64,000 nucleotides of DNA from an uncultured Pseudomonadales bacterium (lineage in GTDB: Bacteria; Pseudomonadota; Gammaproteobacteria; Pseudomonadales; Cellvibrionaceae): the NCBI GenBank assembly GCA_947487765.1, contig CANKXO010000007.1, positions 148,180-212,179 on the forward strand. The letters run 5' to 3'. The notes beneath the pieces were generated by a model that searched no databases, was not told where the DNA came from, and was given only the letters and a program-made list of their open reading frames with translations. Position 1 is the stretch's first letter. Every line of letters starts with the position of its first letter. Below are positions 37,399 to 47,521 of this stretch, piece after piece. A program made the position numbers and the translations under genes.

Positions 37399-37413
37399 TA
37401 AGGTGGCTATGCT

Positions 37414-37764
37414 ATGACAACATTTACCCCTGGTGAATTACTAGTAGATGACGGTGTTATCCCCTTAAATGAAGGACGCGAAACCATAACTCTTCGTGTT
37501 GATAATAGTGGTGACCGCCCCATTCAAGTAGGCTCCCATTACCATTTTTATGAGACAAACCTTGCTTTGCTTTTTGATCGCGAAAAAGCCAAAGGTATGC
37601 GCTTGAACATTGCCTCCGGTACCGCTGTACGTTTTGAACCCGGTCAGGATCGGGAAGTTGAGTTAGTGACTTATGCCGGTGATCGCTTGGTCTATGGCTT
37701 TCGTGGTGATGTGATGGGTTCATTAGATTCATCAAACGTAAATCACAAAGGTAAAAACACATGA
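37414..37764 (+). CDS. ureB: Urease beta subunit
   Basis: 116-residue structural subunit. [18 protein letters not shown] and [11 protein letters not shown] are the conserved segments. Length is normal. The stop overlaps the ureC start (ATGA). Confidence 0.96.
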   Translation: MTTFTPGELLVDDGVIPLNEGRETITLRVDNSGDRPIQVGSHYHFYETNLALLFDREKAKGMRLNIASGTAVRFEPGQDREVELVTYAGDRLVYGFRGDVMGSLDSSNVNHKGKNT

Positions 37765-39464
37765 GTAAAATGGATAAATTAGCCTATGCACAAATGTTTG
37801 GCCCTACAACAGGTGATCGCGTTCGCCTCGGTGATACCGCATTAGTGATTGAAGTTGAAAAAGATTACACCTGTTACGGTGACGAAGTAAAATTTGGTGG
37901 TGGCAAAGTAATTCGTGATGGTATGGGGCAAAGCCAGCGCACAGCAAGTGAGGTGGTTGATGTTGTGATTACCAATGCAACCATTCTCGATCACTGGGGA
38001 ATTATTAAAGCAGATATTGGCATTAAAGACGGGCGCATAGCTAATATTGGTAAAGCCGGTAATCCCGATGTGCAAGATAATGTGACTATTATTATTGGCC
38101 CTGCTACAGAAGTGATTGCTGGTGAAGGGCAAATACTAACAGCGGGTGGTGTTGATTCACACATTCATTTTATTTGCCCACAACAAATTGAAGAAGCATT
38201 AATGTCGGGTGTGACAACCATGTTAGGTGGTGGAACTGGCCCAGCAACGGGTACCAATGCAACAACTTGTACTCCTGGCCCTTGGAACATGGGCAAAATG
38301 TTACAAGCAACAGAATCCATGCCAATGAACCTGGGTTTTTTAGGTAAAGGCAATGCCAGTTTGCCGGTTCCTCTTGAAGAGCAATTGGAAGCAGGTGCTT
38401 GTGGATTAAAGCTGCATGAAGATTGGGGGACAACACCAGCATCAATTGATAACTGTTTAAATGTTGCTGAAAAATATGATGTGCAAGTTGCCATTCATAC
38501 AGATACTTTAAATGAGTCAGGCTTTGTTGCAGATACCTTGTCTGCTTTTAAAGGGCGGACGATTCATACTTATCACACCGAGGGAGCTGGTGGTGGCCAT
38601 GCCCCAGATATTATTACGGCTTGTGGTGAAGCCAATGTATTGCCGTCATCAACTAATCCCACACGCCCCTATACTATCAATACAGTCGATGAGCACTTGG
38701 ATATGCTGATGGTCTGCCACCATTTGGATAGTAGTATTCCTGAGGATGTCGCTTTTGCTGATTCTCGCATTCGTAAAGAGACCATTGCTTCAGAAGATAT
38801 TTTTCATGACCTGGGCGCCTTTAGTATGATTGCATCGGATTCTCAGGCAATGGGGAGAGTCGGCGAAGTAATTACGAGGACTTGGCAAACCGCCCATAAA
38901 ATGAAAATGCAGCGGGGGCCATTAGATAAAGATAGCGAACGAAATGACAACTTTCGCGCAAAACGTTATGTAGCTAAATACACGATTAATCCTGCGATTA
39001 CTCATGGTATTGATCACGAAGTCGGTTCTATTGAAGTCGGTAAGTTAGCGGATTTGGTGTTATGGAAGCCGGCTTTTTTCGGTATCAAACCGTCGATGAT
39101 TATTAAAGGTGGCTTTATCGTAGCGGCTCAAATGGGCGATCCTAACGCATCAATCCCAACCCCACAACCTGTGCACTATCGTTATATGTTTGGTGGTTTT
39201 GGTGACGCGCCTCGCCATACTTCGGTTACGTTTACCAGCCAGGCAGCAATAGCTGCTGATGTGGCTTCACGTTTTGAGTTACAACGTCGTTTAGTCGGTT
39301 GCCGTAATACACGAGCGATTACTAAAAAGGACATGATCCACAATGCCTATATGCCTGTGGTAACGGTTGATTCACAAACCTACGAAGTGCGTGCGGATGG
39401 AAAATTATTAACCTGTGAGCCGGCAGATAAATTACCACTGGCGCAACTGTATAGTTTATTTTAA
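37761..39464 (+). CDS. ureC: Urease alpha (catalytic) subunit
   Basis: 567-residue nickel amidohydrolase that splits urea to ammonia and carbamate. The metal and substrate sites are present: [13 protein letters not shown] (two nickel His), the carbamylated lysine in [35 protein letters not shown], the flap MVCHHL and [12 protein letters not shown]. Length is standard. Confidence 0.98.
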   Translation: MSKMDKLAYAQMFGPTTGDRVRLGDTALVIEVEKDYTCYGDEVKFGGGKVIRDGMGQSQRTASEVVDVVITNATILDHWGIIKADIGIKDGRIANIGKAGNPDVQDNVTIIIGPATEVIAGEGQILTAGGVDSHIHFICPQQIEEALMSGVTTMLGGGTGPATGTNATTCTPGPWNMGKMLQATESMPMNLGFLGKGNASLPVPLEEQLEAGACGLKLHEDWGTTPASIDNCLNVAEKYDVQVAIHTDTLNESGFVADTLSAFKGRTIHTYHTEGAGGGHAPDIITACGEANVLPSSTNPTRPYTINTVDEHLDMLMVCHHLDSSIPEDVAFADSRIRKETIASEDIFHDLGAFSMIASDSQAMGRVGEVITRTWQTAHKMKMQRGPLDKDSERNDNFRAKRYVAKYTINPAITHGIDHEVGSIEVGKLADLVLWKPAFFGIKPSMIIKGGFIVAAQMGDPNASIPTPQPVHYRYMFGGFGDAPRHTSVTFTSQAAIAADVASRFELQRRLVGCRNTRAITKKDMIHNAYMPVVTVDSQTYEVRADGKLLTCEPADKLPLAQLYSLF

Positions 39465-39970
39465 TGATGATAGTTTTTGAAGTTTATGAACGTTTAAATC
39501 ACACTCACGAGACAATTGATGACTATATTGTTTTGGATCATGATATTCGTGAAAAAGGCCGTTTTAAAATAGTCTCTCAAAAAGGGGCAGAAGTCCGTGT
39601 GTTTTTAGAGCGAGGAAAAACACTCAATGTGAGCGAGCATCTAAAAACTGAGTGTGGAAAAATTATTGAAGTGCTTGGTGCAGAGGAAGAGATTATTAGT
39701 GCTACCTGTGACAATTGGGAAACTTTTAGTAAGGCTTGTTACCATCTGGGCAATCGCCATGTCAAAATACAAGTAGGTGAGCGTTGGTTACGAATTCAAC
39801 CTGATTATGTTTTAGAAGAAATGTTGATATTGTTAGGTTTGTCGTTAACCAAAGAAATGGCCGTTTTTATTCCCGAGTCAGGGGCCTATTCAAAAGGTCA
39901 TGTTGCACATAGTCATAGCCATGACCACAACGGTGAGCACAATCACAGTAATAGACATCATGATCACTGA
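39464..39970 (+). CDS. ureE: Urease nickel-delivery protein UreE
   Basis: 168-residue metallochaperone with a DNAJ-like peptide-binding N-terminal half and a metal-binding C-terminal half (YHLGNRHVKIQV near 86-97). The tail is very His-rich (HSHSHDHNGEHNHSN, then HHDH), which should raise nickel capacity. It overlaps the ureC stop by one base and the ureF start by eleven. Confidence 0.94.
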   Translation: MMIVFEVYERLNHTHETIDDYIVLDHDIREKGRFKIVSQKGAEVRVFLERGKTLNVSEHLKTECGKIIEVLGAEEEIISATCDNWETFSKACYHLGNRHVKIQVGERWLRIQPDYVLEEMLILLGLSLTKEMAVFIPESGAYSKGHVAHSHSHDHNGEHNHSNRHHDH

Positions 39971-40640
39971 TTTATCATTACTGCGGCTAATGCAATTAAG
40001 CAGTGCCAGCTTACCCGTCGGTGGGTATTCTTTTTCTCAGGGCTTAGAGTATGCGATTGATGCAGGATGGATAAGCAATCAAGCTCAAACGACTGATTGG
40101 ATTACTTTGGTGATGCATGAATCTCTTGCCAAAGTGGATTTGCCTTTATTATTTAGATTAAGTGAGGCGTTACAAGCAAAGAATGATGTGAGTTTTTATT
40201 ACTGGAATGCAACGGTATTAGCGTGTCGTGAAACTGAAGAGTTAGTGCTGACAGAAACGGCGATGGGAGAGGCGCTTTCACGTTTACTTAAAAGTTTGGC
40301 ATTGCCTTTACCTGAAAGCCCAAGTGCTGAAACAAAAAAATCAATAAGTTTTATTGCCATGTTTGCTACAGCTGCCCACCATTGGTCCATTGATAAGCAC
40401 AATGCTGCTGTCGGTTACTTGTGGTCATGGTTGGAAAATCAGATCGCAGCGGCGACTAAACTGGTTCCTTTAGGGCAAACAGCGGCACAGCAGCTATTAA
40501 TTGAATTAGGTAAAGAGATAACAACCATTATCCATACCGCAGAGACATATGATGACGATGACATTGGCTCTTCGCTACCTGGTTTAGCGATGGCAAGTAG
40601 CTGGCACGAGACACAGTATTCCAGGCTATTTCGGTCATAA
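39960..40640 (+). CDS. ureF: Urease accessory protein UreF
   Basis: 226-residue helical protein that couples UreG GTP hydrolysis to nickel insertion. It has the N-terminus LLRLMQLSSASLPVGGYSFS and the C-terminus SSLPGLAMASSWHETQYSRLFRS. The ATG at 39960 is preferred; the frame remains open further upstream to 39900, but there it only mirrors the ureE His tail in another frame. Confidence 0.94.
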   Translation: MITDLSLLRLMQLSSASLPVGGYSFSQGLEYAIDAGWISNQAQTTDWITLVMHESLAKVDLPLLFRLSEALQAKNDVSFYYWNATVLACRETEELVLTETAMGEALSRLLKSLALPLPESPSAETKKSISFIAMFATAAHHWSIDKHNAAVGYLWSWLENQIAAATKLVPLGQTAAQQLLIELGKEITTIIHTAETYDDDDIGSSLPGLAMASSWHETQYSRLFRS

Positions 40641-40725
40641 TATAGTTTTAAATAGTTTACTTAAATGATAAGCCTGACGATAGCATCTGATAACAACATA
40701 AAATTAATATAATGAGAAGGTGAGA

Positions 40726-41343
40726 ATGAAAAAGCAAACGCTACGAGTGGGGGTTGGTGGCCCTGTTGGTTCGGGGAAAACAGCACTGTTACGTCAACTA
40801 TGTTTGGCAATGCGGGACCATTACAATATTGCCGTGGTAACCAATGATATTTATACCAAAGAAGACGCCAAGTTTTTAACCGAGCACGAAGCTTTATCTG
40901 AAGATCGTATCATTGGTGTCGAAACTGGCGGTTGTCCCCATACCGCTATTCGTGAAGATGCCTCAATGAATCTGGCTGCTGTCGATCAACTATGTGAGCG
41001 ACATGAAGGGCTCGATATGGTCTTAATTGAAAGTGGTGGTGACAATTTAAGTGCAACTTTTAGCCCAGAGCTCTCTGATTTAACACTTTATGTGATTGAT
41101 GTGTCTGCTGGTGATAAAATCCCTCGCAAGGGGGGGCCGGGTATTACAAAATCGGACTTACTTATTATTAATAAGATAGATTTGGCGCCAATAGTAGGTG
41201 CTTCGCTAGAGGTAATGGATCGCGATGCAAAAAGAATGCGCGGTGATAAGCCATTTGTTTTTTCTAATCTTAAGAAAAAAGAGGGTTTGCAGACAATTAT
41301 TGATTTTATTGTTACTGAAGGCATGCTTAAAAAGGCAGCATAG
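40726..41343 (+). CDS. ureG: Urease accessory GTPase UreG
   Basis: 205-residue SIMIBI GTPase supplying energy for nickel delivery. The P-loop is [11 protein letters not shown], the metal site lies in [15 protein letters not shown] (CPH), and [15 protein letters not shown] and NKIDLAP follow. The ATG at 40726 has GAAGGTGAG just before it; a GTG at 40720 is less likely. A gap of 85 bp separates it from ureF. Confidence 0.96.
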   Translation: MKKQTLRVGVGGPVGSGKTALLRQLCLAMRDHYNIAVVTNDIYTKEDAKFLTEHEALSEDRIIGVETGGCPHTAIREDASMNLAAVDQLCERHEGLDMVLIESGGDNLSATFSPELSDLTLYVIDVSAGDKIPRKGGPGITKSDLLIINKIDLAPIVGASLEVMDRDAKRMRGDKPFVFSNLKKKEGLQTIIDFIVTEGMLKKAA

Positions 41344-41366
41344 TTTTTAATTTTTTAATAAAAATA

Positions 41367-41397
41367 ATCAATTGAATATTCTTACGATTCAATTGAT
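41367..41397 (+). promoter_or_regulatory. Perfect 11-bp inverted repeat abutting a ribosome site
   Basis: ATCAATTGAAT and ATTCAATTGAT flank a 9-nt spacer and end 3 bp before the GGAGGA ribosome site of the following small gene. There is no T run, so a terminator role is weak. It may control translation of the small protein or be a protein-binding site. Confidence 0.5.
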
Positions 41398-41412
41398 TCA
41401 GGAGGAAAAAAA

Positions 41413-41583
41413 GTGAAGTTAACTATATTTTTATTGATTGGTGTATTTTCTATCGTCGTTAGTGCCCACGAAGGCCATGGTGCGGAAAACTTTTTTTTGC
41501 ACAATATCGAACATTCGATTTGGTACATCAGCGGTTTCTTAATTTTATTTGGTTTGGTTTTCATGGTCACGCGAAAGCGTTAA
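41413..41583 (+). CDS. 56-residue membrane protein with HEGHG motif
   Basis: Begins with GTG after a strong GGAGGA site. The first 18 residues (MKLTIFLLIGVFSIVVSA) look like a cleavable signal peptide, leaving a mature N-terminus HEGHG. A second hydrophobic segment (about 36-51) is followed by TRKR. It lies 69 bp after ureG on the same strand. HupE/UreJ nickel permeases also start their mature chain with a short His motif of this kind, so a metal-linked role in urease maturation is possible. No family is recognised and this is inference. Confidence 0.65.
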   Translation: MKLTIFLLIGVFSIVVSAHEGHGAENFFLHNIEHSIWYISGFLILFGLVFMVTRKR

Positions 41584-41595
41584 TAAAAGAGGGTT

Positions 41596-42507
41596 TTAAA
41601 TTCCCGCAAGCGCATGTATAGCAATAGATGCTGCTGCGGTTCTATTTTCGACATTGAGCTTTTTAAATATTTGTTCCAGATGTTTATTCACTGTGCGTGG
41701 GCTCATGGAAAGGATTTCGCCAATTTCTTTATTCGTTTTTCCTTTGCCTACCCAGTATAAAACCTCTGACTCTCTTTCTGTGATATCTAGTGCTTTTTGA
41801 AGTGTTTCAGCACCAGATGGGCCTTCCAGGTCAATGACTTTGAGTAAAATTTCATCTTCACTCTTGTTTTCAATCAATTTAATACTTAATGGCGTTTTAG
41901 TGTCTGTGAGCGTATATCGTTGCCCGATATTGGGTTGATGACTGAGCCAATGCCGTAACTGGGCCGATAGGTGTTGTGCTTGCCATGTTTGGTCTATTCC
42001 TGCTTTGTCAAAGAGTTCCTGAGTTAGTGGTGTTGCCCACTGCAATTGGCCATTTGAATTAATGGTAAATAATTGTTGGCCTGTAGTGTCTAGTGCACTG
42101 TGGGCACTATTGGCTAGACGAGCATTATTGAGATGTACTTTCATTCTGGCGATGAGTTCATCGGGCTTGATGGGTTTGCTAAGATAGTCAACGCCACCAG
42201 CTTCTAAGCCTTTAATAATACTGTCAGTATCGCTGAGCCCTGTCATAAAAATAACAGGTACTTTTTCTAGGTTGGTATTCGCTTTAATGCGTTTACAGGT
42301 TTCAAAGCCATCCATATTCGGCATAATGGCATCTAATAAAATGACATCGGGTGTAATTTTTTCAGCAATCGTCAATGCTTGTTTTCCTTCCAATGCAATC
42401 AGCACAGTGTAACCAACATTTTCTAGAGCTTCATTCAATAGCCCTAAGGTCTCAGGTGAGTCATCGACAACGAGTACAATCCCGGAATTAGCATCTAGTA
42501 TATTCAT
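41596..42507 (-). CDS. Response regulator with LuxR-type HTH
   Basis: 303 residues: an N-terminal receiver (about 10-125, with VVDDSPE, phosphoacceptor Asp in VILLDAIMPN, and KPIKPDEL), a middle segment resembling a PAS core (about 140-205), and a C-terminal LuxR helix-turn-helix (about 238-300, LTERESEVL-like start ITERESEVLYWVGKGKTNKEI). It lies one base after the hybrid kinase gene and is its evident partner. Opposite orientation to the urease genes but directly beside them suggests control of urea or nitrogen use. Confidence 0.9.
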   Translation of the reverse strand: MNILDANSGIVLVVDDSPETLGLLNEALENVGYTVLIALEGKQALTIAEKITPDVILLDAIMPNMDGFETCKRIKANTNLEKVPVIFMTGLSDTDSIIKGLEAGGVDYLSKPIKPDELIARMKVHLNNARLANSAHSALDTTGQQLFTINSNGQLQWATPLTQELFDKAGIDQTWQAQHLSAQLRHWLSHQPNIGQRYTLTDTKTPLSIKLIENKSEDEILLKVIDLEGPSGAETLQKALDITERESEVLYWVGKGKTNKEIGEILSMSPRTVNKHLEQIFKKLNVENRTAAASIAIHALAGI

Positions 42508-42508
42508 A

Positions 42509-45500
42509 TTAATTAATGGTATTTCTTGTCAATAATTGGCTGATCTGATCAAAGCGAACTCTTTTCGCTAGTTGATAAAGATGTTGAACTAAGTCAGAGG
42601 CTAGAATATTTTCTTTATCTGCTTGCATTAGTTGATTATAAAACCCTTTGGCATAACCTATGTCAGAGTAGGCAATCAGTTGATCTACATAAGCATGATT
42701 AGGTACTTGCCAGATTTTTTCATTACTCGTACTTTTTGCGATGATTTTTTCATCGTTATAACGCCATGTTAGCTTTAACAAAAATCCGATTTTATCCAAT
42801 AAAGCTTGCACTTTAATAGGCTTCACCATATAAAAATCATGAGGTGTATCAGGCTTGCCGATACTATGATGCTCTTGGGCGTCGGCTGATATCATGATAA
42901 TAGGTTCGTTAACTCCTCGCTGGCGCAATATTTCTGCTAACTGTAGTCCGCTAATCTCAGGCATGGAAACATCAAGTAAATATAAATCAGGCTTCTTTTT
43001 ATCAGTAAAACTGAGGCAAGATTTTGCATCGACTGTTTCTATGATAGTAAACCCAAGTGGAGTGAGTAAATCACTGAGTAAATGACGATGGCTTGGTTGA
43101 TCATCAACAACAAAAATAGTTTTTTGAGGACCGTCATAGCCAATAATGGGGGCTTGCAATTGCTGGGTGACAATAGGTGAATCAATACGTGATAGCATAA
43201 GAGTCACTTTAAACTCACTGCCTTGATCTGGTGTACTAGTGACTGAGACATCACCTCCCATGATTTCGGACAACAGATGTACAATCGTTAATCCTAACCC
43301 TGTTCCTGATGTGTGAATAGTCTCGTTGCTGGATATTCTTTCAAAAGGATGAAAGATACGATCAATGTTATCTGATTCAATACCGATACCTGTGTCACTA
43401 ACAGTGAACTCAGCTACCTGGCTTTTGTATTGTAGAGAAAATTTCACATAACCTGTATTGGTAAATTTAATCGCATTAGAAAGTAAATTAATTAAAATTT
43501 GTCGTACACGCTTTTCATCTGCTGCAACATACTGTGGATATTTTTCCGGGCAACTGAAAATAAATCGAATGCCTTTGGATTCTGCTTGAGGGCGAAACAT
43601 CAATTCTAATTGTGCCATAAGTTCGTGAAAATCCATATCATCCCGACGAATTTCCAGTTTACCTGCTTCAATTTTGGAAATATCTAGTAAGCCTTCAATA
43701 AGGTCTGCGAGATAATCACCACTGCGTTGGATAATATCAATCGACTCTCTTCGATTTTCAGGGATAGACTTATCCTGACTTAATAATTGTGCATAACCCA
43801 ATATCGTTTGTAGTGGTGTCCGTAATTCATGGCTAATACCCGATAAGTAGCGGCTTTTAGCATGGTTAGCTGCTTCTGCTCGCTCCATGGCTTTTTGCAA
43901 GGCATTATCTGTTTGCGTATGCGCATCAATTTCTTGGATGAGTCGAGCCGTCTGTCTTTGTGACTCCTCTTGAGCGACTAAGCGGCTTTTATGGGCTAGT
44001 AAAAAAATCCAGGCAATCACGCCTGAAATAATCAGCAAGATAAAAAATAATACGATTAACGCATTGGCGGTAATTGCTAGTGTTTCAGGGTCATTCGTCG
44101 GCGTTTGATAATAGATTAATGACATCAACCCACCATTCACGAGACTAATCACCAATAAGATACCGAAGAAATGTATAAGGCTGCCATTGATTGAGCTGAT
44201 TATTTTTTCTGGAATAAATAATTTGAAAAAATTATAAAGTTGTTCTGAAAAACGTGACTCTGTTTTACAGGTGTCCATACAACGCGCATCAAGTGAACAG
44301 CATAAGGAGCAAATATTGCCTTGATAGGCAGGGCAATAGCTCATATCCTCTGGTTCGTAGTGGTGCTCACAGATACAGCATTCATAATCTTCTTGCTCAT
44401 TTGTGATGTTATCGGATGTGCGTGCGATGTAGTAGCGACCTTTTGTCATCCATGCGATTAATGGTGTAAGCAAATAAGTCATTGCTAAGGTTACAAAGTG
44501 TGTTAAGGCTTGAGCTGTTTCCCCAAATGCGCCTAAGTAAGAAATAATACCTATTACAGATGCAAGTATGAGTGAACCAATCCCCACGGGATTAATGTCG
44601 TATAAATGTGCTCGTTTAAACTCAATATGAGGTGGGGCTAACCCTAATTTTTTATTGATAAATAAATCGGCAGATATTGTGCCTAGCCAACTTACGGCGA
44701 CAATAGCAAAAACCCCTAAAATATTTTCGAGTGCGCGATATATTCCCAGCTCCATTAAAAGCAGGGCAATAGCGACATTAAAAATCAGCCATACAACACG
44801 ACCAGGGTGGTTATGAGTAATACGAGAAAAAAAGTTAGACCATGCGAGAGAGCCGGCATAGGCATTGGTCACATTAATTTTTAATTGACAAGTAATGACC
44901 ATAATCCCTGCAAGTACTAATGATACCGTGGGAGACTGTGTAATGTAATTAAATACCATTTGATACATATAGGTAGGATCTGCTGAGCGCTCTATGGATA
45001 ACCCTTGGTTAAATGCTAAATAGGCTAAAAACGATCCAATGAGTAGTTTGATAATGCCTATTAAAATCCACCCAGGACCAGCAAATAATACAGATCCCCA
45101 CCATTTGAATTTTGATATCGATTCTTTAGGCGGCATAAAACGTAGGTAATCAACTTGTTCGCCAATTTGAGCCATTAAAGCAAATAAAATTGATGACGCT
45201 GCACCAAATAACAAGATATTAAATCCACTATTGACCGTATCTCCGGTACCCATTGTGCTTGCATAGGCACCTTGAAATTGCATCCAGTCTTGAATGGATT
45301 GCACTTCAAAATAAATAATGATGATGATGGCAATGATTTGCAGTGTTAACCAAATCGGTTGTGTTAATATTTGAAAGCGACTTATAAATGTAATTCCATG
45401 CGTGACAATGGGGATGACAGCAACAGCACTTAATATATATCCTATGTATAAAGGGATAGAGAGTAATGCCTCTAATGCCGATGCTAAGATAGCTGCTTCA

Positions 45501-45895
45501 ATAGCAAAAAATATAAATGTGAATGATGCGTAGATTAGCGATGTAATCGTCGAACCCAAATAGCCAAAACCTGCTCCCCGAGTGAGTAGATCGATATCGA
45601 CACCATAGCGAGAAGCATAGTAACTAATCGGATAGCCGGTAATAAAAATAATCATACTAACGACTAAAATGGCGACGAGCGTATTAAGAAAGCCATAGCT
45701 CAGCGTAATTGCTCCGCCAATGGCCTCTAGCGCTAAAAATGCAGTAGCACCAATAGCCGTCATGGCCACTTTGTTGGCACTCCAATACCGGGATTTCTTT
45801 GCTGTAAAACGGAGGGCGTAATCTTCTAATGTTTGATTGGCAACCCATTGGTTGTATTTGCGCCTTACACGAAATATTTGTTGTGTTGCTGGCAT
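42509..45895 (-). CDS. Hybrid histidine kinase with NCS1 permease-type sensor domain
   Basis: About 1128 residues. Residues 20-470 form a complete nucleobase:cation symporter-1-like membrane domain of 12 helices. Next comes a cysteine-rich segment (about 495-535: CCIC, CPAYQGNICSLCC, CMDTC) that may bind metal, then two more membrane helices and a linker coiled coil. The HisKA domain has the phosphorylated His in GISHELRTPL. The ATPase domain has NLLSNAIKF and GTGLGL, and a C-terminal receiver has LYLLDVSMPEISG. Transporter-like sensors are known for CbrA-type kinases. The ligand may be urea or a purine breakdown product, given the neighbours. ATG 45895 is preferred over TTG 45901. Confidence 0.9.
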   Translation of the reverse strand: MPATQQIFRVRRKYNQWVANQTLEDYALRFTAKKSRYWSANKVAMTAIGATAFLALEAIGGAITLSYGFLNTLVAILVVSMIIFITGYPISYYASRYGVDIDLLTRGAGFGYLGSTITSLIYASFTFIFFAIEAAILASALEALLSIPLYIGYILSAVAVIPIVTHGITFISRFQILTQPIWLTLQIIAIIIIIYFEVQSIQDWMQFQGAYASTMGTGDTVNSGFNILLFGAASSILFALMAQIGEQVDYLRFMPPKESISKFKWWGSVLFAGPGWILIGIIKLLIGSFLAYLAFNQGLSIERSADPTYMYQMVFNYITQSPTVSLVLAGIMVITCQLKINVTNAYAGSLAWSNFFSRITHNHPGRVVWLIFNVAIALLLMELGIYRALENILGVFAIVAVSWLGTISADLFINKKLGLAPPHIEFKRAHLYDINPVGIGSLILASVIGIISYLGAFGETAQALTHFVTLAMTYLLTPLIAWMTKGRYYIARTSDNITNEQEDYECCICEHHYEPEDMSYCPAYQGNICSLCCSLDARCMDTCKTESRFSEQLYNFFKLFIPEKIISSINGSLIHFFGILLVISLVNGGLMSLIYYQTPTNDPETLAITANALIVLFFILLIISGVIAWIFLLAHKSRLVAQEESQRQTARLIQEIDAHTQTDNALQKAMERAEAANHAKSRYLSGISHELRTPLQTILGYAQLLSQDKSIPENRRESIDIIQRSGDYLADLIEGLLDISKIEAGKLEIRRDDMDFHELMAQLELMFRPQAESKGIRFIFSCPEKYPQYVAADEKRVRQILINLLSNAIKFTNTGYVKFSLQYKSQVAEFTVSDTGIGIESDNIDRIFHPFERISSNETIHTSGTGLGLTIVHLLSEIMGGDVSVTSTPDQGSEFKVTLMLSRIDSPIVTQQLQAPIIGYDGPQKTIFVVDDQPSHRHLLSDLLTPLGFTIIETVDAKSCLSFTDKKKPDLYLLDVSMPEISGLQLAEILRQRGVNEPIIMISADAQEHHSIGKPDTPHDFYMVKPIKVQALLDKIGFLLKLTWRYNDEKIIAKSTSNEKIWQVPNHAYVDQLIAYSDIGYAKGFYNQLMQADKENILASDLVQHLYQLAKRVRFDQISQLLTRNTIN

Positions 45896-46494
45896 GATCA
45901 AATATCACTGATTAGATAATAAAAGGTATGTTGCGAGTGTTCTTATCTCTATGCCATCCGATAATACTTTTTGAGACTTTAATGGCGTCTCGATCAAACT
46001 ATTTTTAAGATAAACATAATTTCAACGAATGATAGATAGTAAAAATCACCATTTTGGTGCGTAAAAACATTATTTTAGGTGTGTCAATTTTACTCTATCC
46101 ATGCGGCCCCCATATTAGTAGAGCATTTTCTCTATCTTAAATAAGAAAGAGATTAATTTCTATCTCTGAATAAATAGAGGGCTGATATTCTGAGTAAATC
46201 CTCTGTTTTATTAGTGGTTTCTGAATATTACTGTGTGATTTATGAAAGTAATTACCATGGATCAGTTGCAAATATCTGAACCTTGCAAGTAGCTTGCAAG
46301 GTTCAATTACTAAAATTGCTCTTGCAGAATTATATAATGTTATCTTTTATGTGTTGCTTAATGTGTGATTCGTTAGCCTTATAGCCTTATTATTTTCTAC
46401 ATTAAATACATAGACTAGACATATCTGAGCAGCGCTAATATTGAAATGCTATCTTAAATGAAATTTACTTTTATAAAATATTAAGGAATAAATT
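45896..46494. other. Intergenic region between divergent genes, with a perfect palindrome
   Basis: About 600 bp without a gene. It should carry the promoters of the kinase operon (minus) and of the BASS transporter (plus). The one clear structure is the 27-bp palindrome at 46278-46304, listed separately. I see no riboswitch, small ORF or tRNA. Confidence 0.5.
46278..46304. repeat. Perfect inverted repeat, 12-bp arms with 3-nt centre
   Basis: GAACCTTGCAAG-TAG-CTTGCAAGGTTC. No T run follows on either strand, so it is not a standard terminator. It could be an operator or the hairpin of a small RNA. It lies about 190 bp before the BASS gene. Confidence 0.8.
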
Positions 46495-47454
46495 GTGTTA
46501 TGCAATGCGTTTTTAAAGGCATGTAAAGCGTTTAGAGGTTTTGTTAATAACAATCTCAATGCAGTCTTAATTATCTCTGTAGTAGCAGGCTTAGGTATTC
46601 CTGGGCTTGAATTGATTCCAGACATTTTTGTTCCTTATATGCTGGGCATCATGGTGTTTTTCTTATGCGCTAAAATATCTATTCAAGAAGTCCGTGGTTT
46701 AGCTATTTCTGAGATACTATTATTTTATATTCTTCGTTTTATCGCATTTCCAATAGCATTATATTATCTTACTTTGTTGGTTTATCCTGAATTTGCAGTA
46801 GGGGTTCTACTTATTGCACTGATGCCTGTTGGTGTGACAACTCCAGCATTGGTTGGAGTATTTAATGGTGGAGTTGCTTTAGCATTTGTACTCACTATTT
46901 TAAGTAGTCTACTGGCACCGCTTGTGATTCCTATAACCTTTCTTATTGCTGATCGTTCTACAGGTATAGAGGTTGCCAGCCTTTCTTATACATTGTTTTC
47001 AGTGATATTCATTCCAGCAATATTTTATATGTTGCTCATAAAATTTAAGCCTAGTTCTCGTCGCATAGTTGAAAATAACAGCTCATTCATACCTGTTTTA
47101 TTCCTTGGAGTCATTATTGCCATTGTTATATCTAAGCAGCGAGATGTATTTTTTAATGATTTCACTTTGCTATTTGAGTCTTTTTTCGCGTGTATTGTAT
47201 TATTTTTCTGCCTTTATGCATTTGGCTGGTTTTTTCAATGGAAAAAGAGTAAGAGAAAAATAGTGACATACTCACTTTGCTCTGGCGCAAATAATAATGC
47301 ATTGGCAATAAGTTTGGCGCTTATCTATTTCCCATCAGAGACTATATTCTTCGTTATTATCAGTGAGTTAATCTGGGTATTAGCAATACCGGCTTTTAAT
47401 AGTGTTCAGGGATATATATTTAAGCCTGATTCATTCGGTACCGATACGCCATAA
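46495..47454 (+). CDS. Bile acid:sodium symporter (BASS) family transporter
   Basis: 319 residues with about nine to ten membrane helices. YMLGIMVFFLCAKISIQEV and LIALMPVGVTTPALVGVFNGG are typical of the BASS fold, and SLCSGANNNALAISLALIYF matches the second crossing region. Substrates of bacterial members include organic anions and pantoate. The start is GTG with AAGGA upstream. Its substrate cannot be inferred from context. Confidence 0.78.
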   Translation: MLCNAFLKACKAFRGFVNNNLNAVLIISVVAGLGIPGLELIPDIFVPYMLGIMVFFLCAKISIQEVRGLAISEILLFYILRFIAFPIALYYLTLLVYPEFAVGVLLIALMPVGVTTPALVGVFNGGVALAFVLTILSSLLAPLVIPITFLIADRSTGIEVASLSYTLFSVIFIPAIFYMLLIKFKPSSRRIVENNSSFIPVLFLGVIIAIVISKQRDVFFNDFTLLFESFFACIVLFFCLYAFGWFFQWKKSKRKIVTYSLCSGANNNALAISLALIYFPSETIFFVIISELIWVLAIPAFNSVQGYIFKPDSFGTDTP

Positions 47455-47521
47455 GGTGTATACCGGCTAAATTCGGAAAAACTTACCCGGTTACTAATTA
47501 ACTCAATTCAGTACCTGTGGC

